From Planctomycetota bacterium (GTDB lineage: Bacteria > Planctomycetota > Planctomycetia > Pirellulales > Pirellulaceae): DNA of 46,178 nt. The DNA is taken from assembly GCA_963205385.1 (NCBI GenBank), contig CAUJKE010000173.1, positions 1 to 46,178 on the forward strand, in the 5' to 3' direction. Within the stretch, counting starts at the first letter, position 1, and every line of letters starts with the position of its first letter. Position numbers and translations under genes: made by a program. The notes beneath the pieces are model-generated. The model was not told where the DNA came from. It did no database searches and saw only the letters and a list, made by a program, of their open reading frames with translations. This document shows positions 43,605-46,178 of this stretch, piece by piece.

Positions 43605-45302
43605 ATGACCAGCCATTTTTACCTTGCCGATTGGATCGTGCTGGTTGGTTACTTCGCCGTGACGCTGGGAATTGGCTGCTATTTCTATCGCCAGACCCGT
43701 TCGACCGCAGGCTACACCGCGGCCAATCGTTCGCTGCCGGGGTGGCTGTGCGGGCTTTCGATCTTCGCCACGTTTTTGAGCAGCATTAGCTATTTGGCGC
43801 TCCCCGGCAAGTCGTTCGCCAGCAACTGGAACCCGTTTGTCTTCTCGCTGACGCTGCCGATCGCCACGTGGATCGCGGTGCGATATTTTATTCCCTACTA
43901 CCGCGCGCGGGAAGACGTGTCCGCCTATGCGGCCCTTGAACAGCGGTTTGGGCTGTGGGCAAGAATCTATGCCAGCGTGTTCTATTTGCTGACGCAGGTG
44001 GCGCGGATCGGCGTGGTGATGTATTTGATGGCGCTGCCGATGCAGGTCATCTTTGGCTGGAACATCTACACGATCCTCATTGTCACCGGCATTTGTGTCA
44101 CGCTGTACTCGTTTGTAGGCGGCATCGTGGCGGTGATTTGGAACGATGCGATTCAGGCGATCGTGCTGATGGCCGGGGCGCTGGTTTGCCTGGCGGTGAT
44201 GCTCGTCAACATGCCTGGCGGACCCACCGCGGTGCTGGAAGTCGCGGCGGCCAACAACAAGTTCTCACTCGGGAGCTTCGGCGCCGACCTGACGAGCACA
44301 ACGGTGTGGGTGCTACTGTTGTATGGATTGACGATCAACTTGCAGAATTTCGGCATCGATCAAAGCTATGTGCAACGCTACATCGCGTCGAGCACCGATC
44401 AGGAAGCGCGTCGCAGTTTATGGCTGGGGGGCTTGCTCTACGTGCCCACGAGCGCGGTGTTCTTCTTCATCGGCACGACGCTCTTCGCGTATTACGGCGC
44501 CGCGGAACCAGCGCCGGATTTATCACGCGCGCCGGATTCCAAGAGCACGGCCGCCGCCACCGATCTCGACGAAGTCCGGGCGATTGTCGCGCGGCAGCGG
44601 TTATTGCAGCGGGGCGTATCACTGGACGATCCGACGTTCGCCGCGCGGCAAGCGGAAATGGCCAGTTCGCTGGAATTGAAGGACATCGGCGATCGGGTCT
44701 TTCCGCACTTCATCGCCAAGCACTTGCCGCCGGGACTCACGGGGCTGTTGGTCGCCGCGGTGTTCGCCGCCGCCATGAGCACCGTTTCGACAAGTTTAAA
44801 TTCTTCCGCCACGCTCGTCATGAGCGACTATTACAAACGCCTGTTCGCGCCAAAGGCCAGCGAACGGGCTTGCATGTTGGTGCTCTATGCGGCCACGGTC
44901 GTGTGGGGCGTGCTCGGCACGGCGCTGGCTTTGTGGCTGGTGAGGCTGACCGAGAGCGCGCTGGACATGTGGTGGACCCTGTCCGGCATTTTCGGCGGCG
45001 GTATTACCGGGCTGTTCTTGCTCGGCATGATTGGCCGGCGCGCGAAGAACCCCGCGGCGGTCGCCGGCGTCAGCGTGGGGATGATCGCCATTTTCTGGCT
45101 CTCGCTGCCAGAGATTCTCAAGAACTTGTTGAAGCTCTCGCCGGAACATGCGCTGCATCGGTTCGCATGGGAACTACAAGCCCACACCCAGTCGTGGAGC
45201 AGCCCGCTGCATGTGTTCCTCGTGCCAGTGCTGGGGACGCTGGTCATCTTGCTAGTCGGCCTGGCCGTTAGTGAAGTCGCGGCCAGGATGCGGAACAAGT
45301 AG
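43605..45302 (+). CDS. Sodium:solute symporter (SSS) family transporter
   Basis: 565 aa from ATG 43605; a TTG at 43587 is also in frame. About 13 membrane segments. The first ones (ADWIVLVGYFAVTLGIGCYFYRQTRSTAGYTAANRSLPGWLCGLSIFATFLSSISYLALPGKSF) match the SSS family N-terminus. The core has GGIVAVIWNDAIQAIVLMAGALV and, later, GLLVAAVFAAAMSTVSTSLNSSATL, the conserved sodium-site helix. A ~90-residue hydrophilic insertion lies before that helix (~310-385, PDLSRAPDSKSTAAATDLDEVRAIVARQRLL). The cargo is probably a sugar or sugar acid, suggested only by the neighbouring sialidase-like gene. Confidence 0.93.
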   Translation: MTSHFYLADWIVLVGYFAVTLGIGCYFYRQTRSTAGYTAANRSLPGWLCGLSIFATFLSSISYLALPGKSFASNWNPFVFSLTLPIATWIAVRYFIPYYRAREDVSAYAALEQRFGLWARIYASVFYLLTQVARIGVVMYLMALPMQVIFGWNIYTILIVTGICVTLYSFVGGIVAVIWNDAIQAIVLMAGALVCLAVMLVNMPGGPTAVLEVAAANNKFSLGSFGADLTSTTVWVLLLYGLTINLQNFGIDQSYVQRYIASSTDQEARRSLWLGGLLYVPTSAVFFFIGTTLFAYYGAAEPAPDLSRAPDSKSTAAATDLDEVRAIVARQRLLQRGVSLDDPTFAARQAEMASSLELKDIGDRVFPHFIAKHLPPGLTGLLVAAVFAAAMSTVSTSLNSSATLVMSDYYKRLFAPKASERACMLVLYAATVVWGVLGTALALWLVRLTESALDMWWTLSGIFGGGITGLFLLGMIGRRAKNPAAVAGVSVGMIAIFWLSLPEILKNLLKLSPEHALHRFAWELQAHTQSWSSPLHVFLVPVLGTLVILLVGLAVSEVAARMRNK

Positions 45303-45361
45303 CCGGCACACGCCTGAGCTGGATGCTGATCTGTGGCTGGCCCCGAACGACTTCCCGGACC

Positions 45362-45530
45362 CCATCCGCCTCGTGCGGATGGTGAATGAGTTCCTTCGCT
45401 CAAGATCGCCGCGTGACGCCGGTAGCCCACAGGACTTCTTCACCATCGGGGCGAGCCTGATGGGGTCGTGATGTTGGTGCATCTGGCTACTAGCTCACCA
45501 GCTCGCTCACCATCCGCACAAGGCGGATGG
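45362..45530. repeat. Cluster of three related palindromic repeats
   Basis: Copy 1 (45362-45382) is CCATCCGC-CTCGT-GCGGATGG. Copy 3 (45510-45530) is CCATCCGC-ACAAG-GCGGATGG. Copy 2 (45443-45463) is a degenerate form CCATC...GATGG. Copies 2 and 3 share the right flank GGTCGTGAT, and copy 1 lies in the opposite orientation (its left flank is GGACC). In all, 45360-45390 and 45502-45532 form inverted repeats of ~31 bp with few mismatches. They lie between the SSS gene and the convergent PIG-L gene and look like REP-type palindromes. Confidence 0.8.
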
Positions 45531-45584
45531 GGTCGTGATCTTTTGGCCGGCGCGAAAATCGGAAACTTATTGATCGATCGCCCC

Positions 45585-46178
45585 TTATTCCACCGCGAAC
45601 GGAAACAGTTGCCGTAGTTCCTCCGGCGAAGGCATGCGTCCATACTCGCAGATTTCAAACGCCTCGGCATACTGCACCGCGCCGCCGCGCTCGTCGCCAT
45701 ACCACTTGGCGAGTGCTTCGGGAAATCGTTTGGCGGTGGCGGCGAAGCGGCGGTCAAACGCAGTGCGGACCTGGCGTTTGCGCTCGGCCACCGCCGCCGC
45801 ATTGTGCGGATCGGGCAGCAAATTCGGCCCGCCATTGCAACCCCCTTCATAGAATTGCGACTCGAGGGCTTCGACGGTGAGTAGCTTCTTGTCGATCACG
45901 TCGTCGATGGAGACGATCACATCCGCGGCGAATGTCGTTGGTTTGGTGAAGCGGTCCTCGTAATACAGGAACACAGGGTTCTTGTTAAGATGCGGGATGT
46001 CCGGACAGAAGTAAGGGACCGTCACCATGTAGGCTGCATCTTGCACGAGCACGCCGACATTGCGGTGGTCGGGATGATAGTCGTTGGGACGATGGCTGAG
46101 GACGATGTCCGCATCCCATTCGCGGATGAGCCGGGTGAGCGTCTTGCGATGTTCGAGCGTCGGCAGCAACTCGCCATC
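45585..46178 (-). CDS. PIG-L family deacetylase (partial, cut by window edge)
   Basis: The frame stays open to the window edge (reading DGELLPTLEHRKTLT at the start), so only the C-terminal ~197 residues are present. The metal-binding block of the N-acetylglucosaminyl-phosphatidylinositol/bacillithiol/mycothiol deacetylase family is partly visible: VLSHRPNDYHPDHRNVG carries the second HPDH motif. The first motif (HPDDE) would lie beyond the edge. Later, QFYEGGCNGGPNLLPD and FAATAKRFPEALAKWYGDERG fit planctomycete members. It likely removes an acetyl group from an N-acetyl sugar. It is convergent with the SSS gene. Confidence 0.88.
   Translation of the reverse strand, partial: DGELLPTLEHRKTLTRLIREWDADIVLSHRPNDYHPDHRNVGVLVQDAAYMVTVPYFCPDIPHLNKNPVFLYYEDRFTKPTTFAADVIVSIDDVIDKKLLTVEALESQFYEGGCNGGPNLLPDPHNAAAVAERKRQVRTAFDRRFAATAKRFPEALAKWYGDERGGAVQYAEAFEICEYGRMPSPEELRQLFPFAVE

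Noticed and set aside
43955-45271. 438-aa frame overlapping the SSS transporter in another frame.
   Set aside because: Arg/Gly/His-rich out-of-frame product of a G+C-rich gene; the SSS frame carries all the family motifs.

Overview
The window reads as a chromosomal segment from a planctomycete, most likely of the Pirellula/Blastopirellula type. The clade markers are a DUF1549/DUF1553 protein, a Tat-exported DUF1501 protein and a secreted PPC-domain protein in one operon, two large PQQ-like beta-propeller proteins, and a TPR-plus-redoxin protein. Shine-Dalgarno (SD) sequences are inconsistent and TTG/GTG starts occur, which also fits. I see no tRNA, rRNA, CRISPR array, prophage or intact insertion sequence. 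The only mobile-element-like gene is one Rpn/PDDEXK family gene.

Layout. 0-2 kb: a small anchored hypothetical protein, the Rpn-type nuclease, and a receiver-like protein without its phospho-acceptor. 2-7.2 kb (minus): YjbQ and two exported PQQ-propeller proteins. 7.2-8.3 kb: a 74-aa protein behind a dyad-rich promoter region and long leader, closed by a good terminator. 8.3-12.2 kb (minus): a CorA-like membrane protein, an MFS transporter and a serine hydrolase. 12.4-14.1 kb (plus): larC and a membrane-anchored helical protein. 14.2-18.2 kb (minus): sdhC-sdhA-sdhB, a type-B succinate:quinone oxidoreductase. 18.6-22.3 kb (plus): transketolase, a D-lactate dehydrogenase-like enzyme and FxsA. 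22.5-26.4 kb (plus): beta-carbonic anhydrase, a SulP transporter with an inserted helical domain, and a cation/Ca2+ exchanger, forming a plausible bicarbonate cluster. 26.5-27.5 kb (minus): rplM-rpsI with a terminator. 27.7-34.8 kb (minus): a three-domain YjgF/RidA-like protein, DUF1549/DUF1553, DUF1501 and PPC proteins. 35.2-38.5 kb: a SprT-like metalloprotease and the TPR/redoxin protein. 38.9-40.9 kb (plus): leuA. 41-46 kb: a zinc-ribbon/PH membrane protein, nrdR, a sialidase divergent from a sodium:solute symporter, and a PIG-L deacetylase cut by the window edge.

The most striking observation is the leuA leader. A consensus-like promoter is followed by an unannotated 18-codon ORF with five Leu codons in seven positions. 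Next come a perfect 8-bp antiterminator pairing and a mutually exclusive intrinsic terminator with seven T. This is the layout of ribosome-mediated transcription attenuation by leucine. Other points of interest are the SulP insertion next to carbonic anhydrase, the YjgF/RidA-like gene heading a DUF1549-DUF1501-PPC operon, the degenerate receiver, the dyads upstream of the 74-aa gene, and several palindromic intergenic elements.
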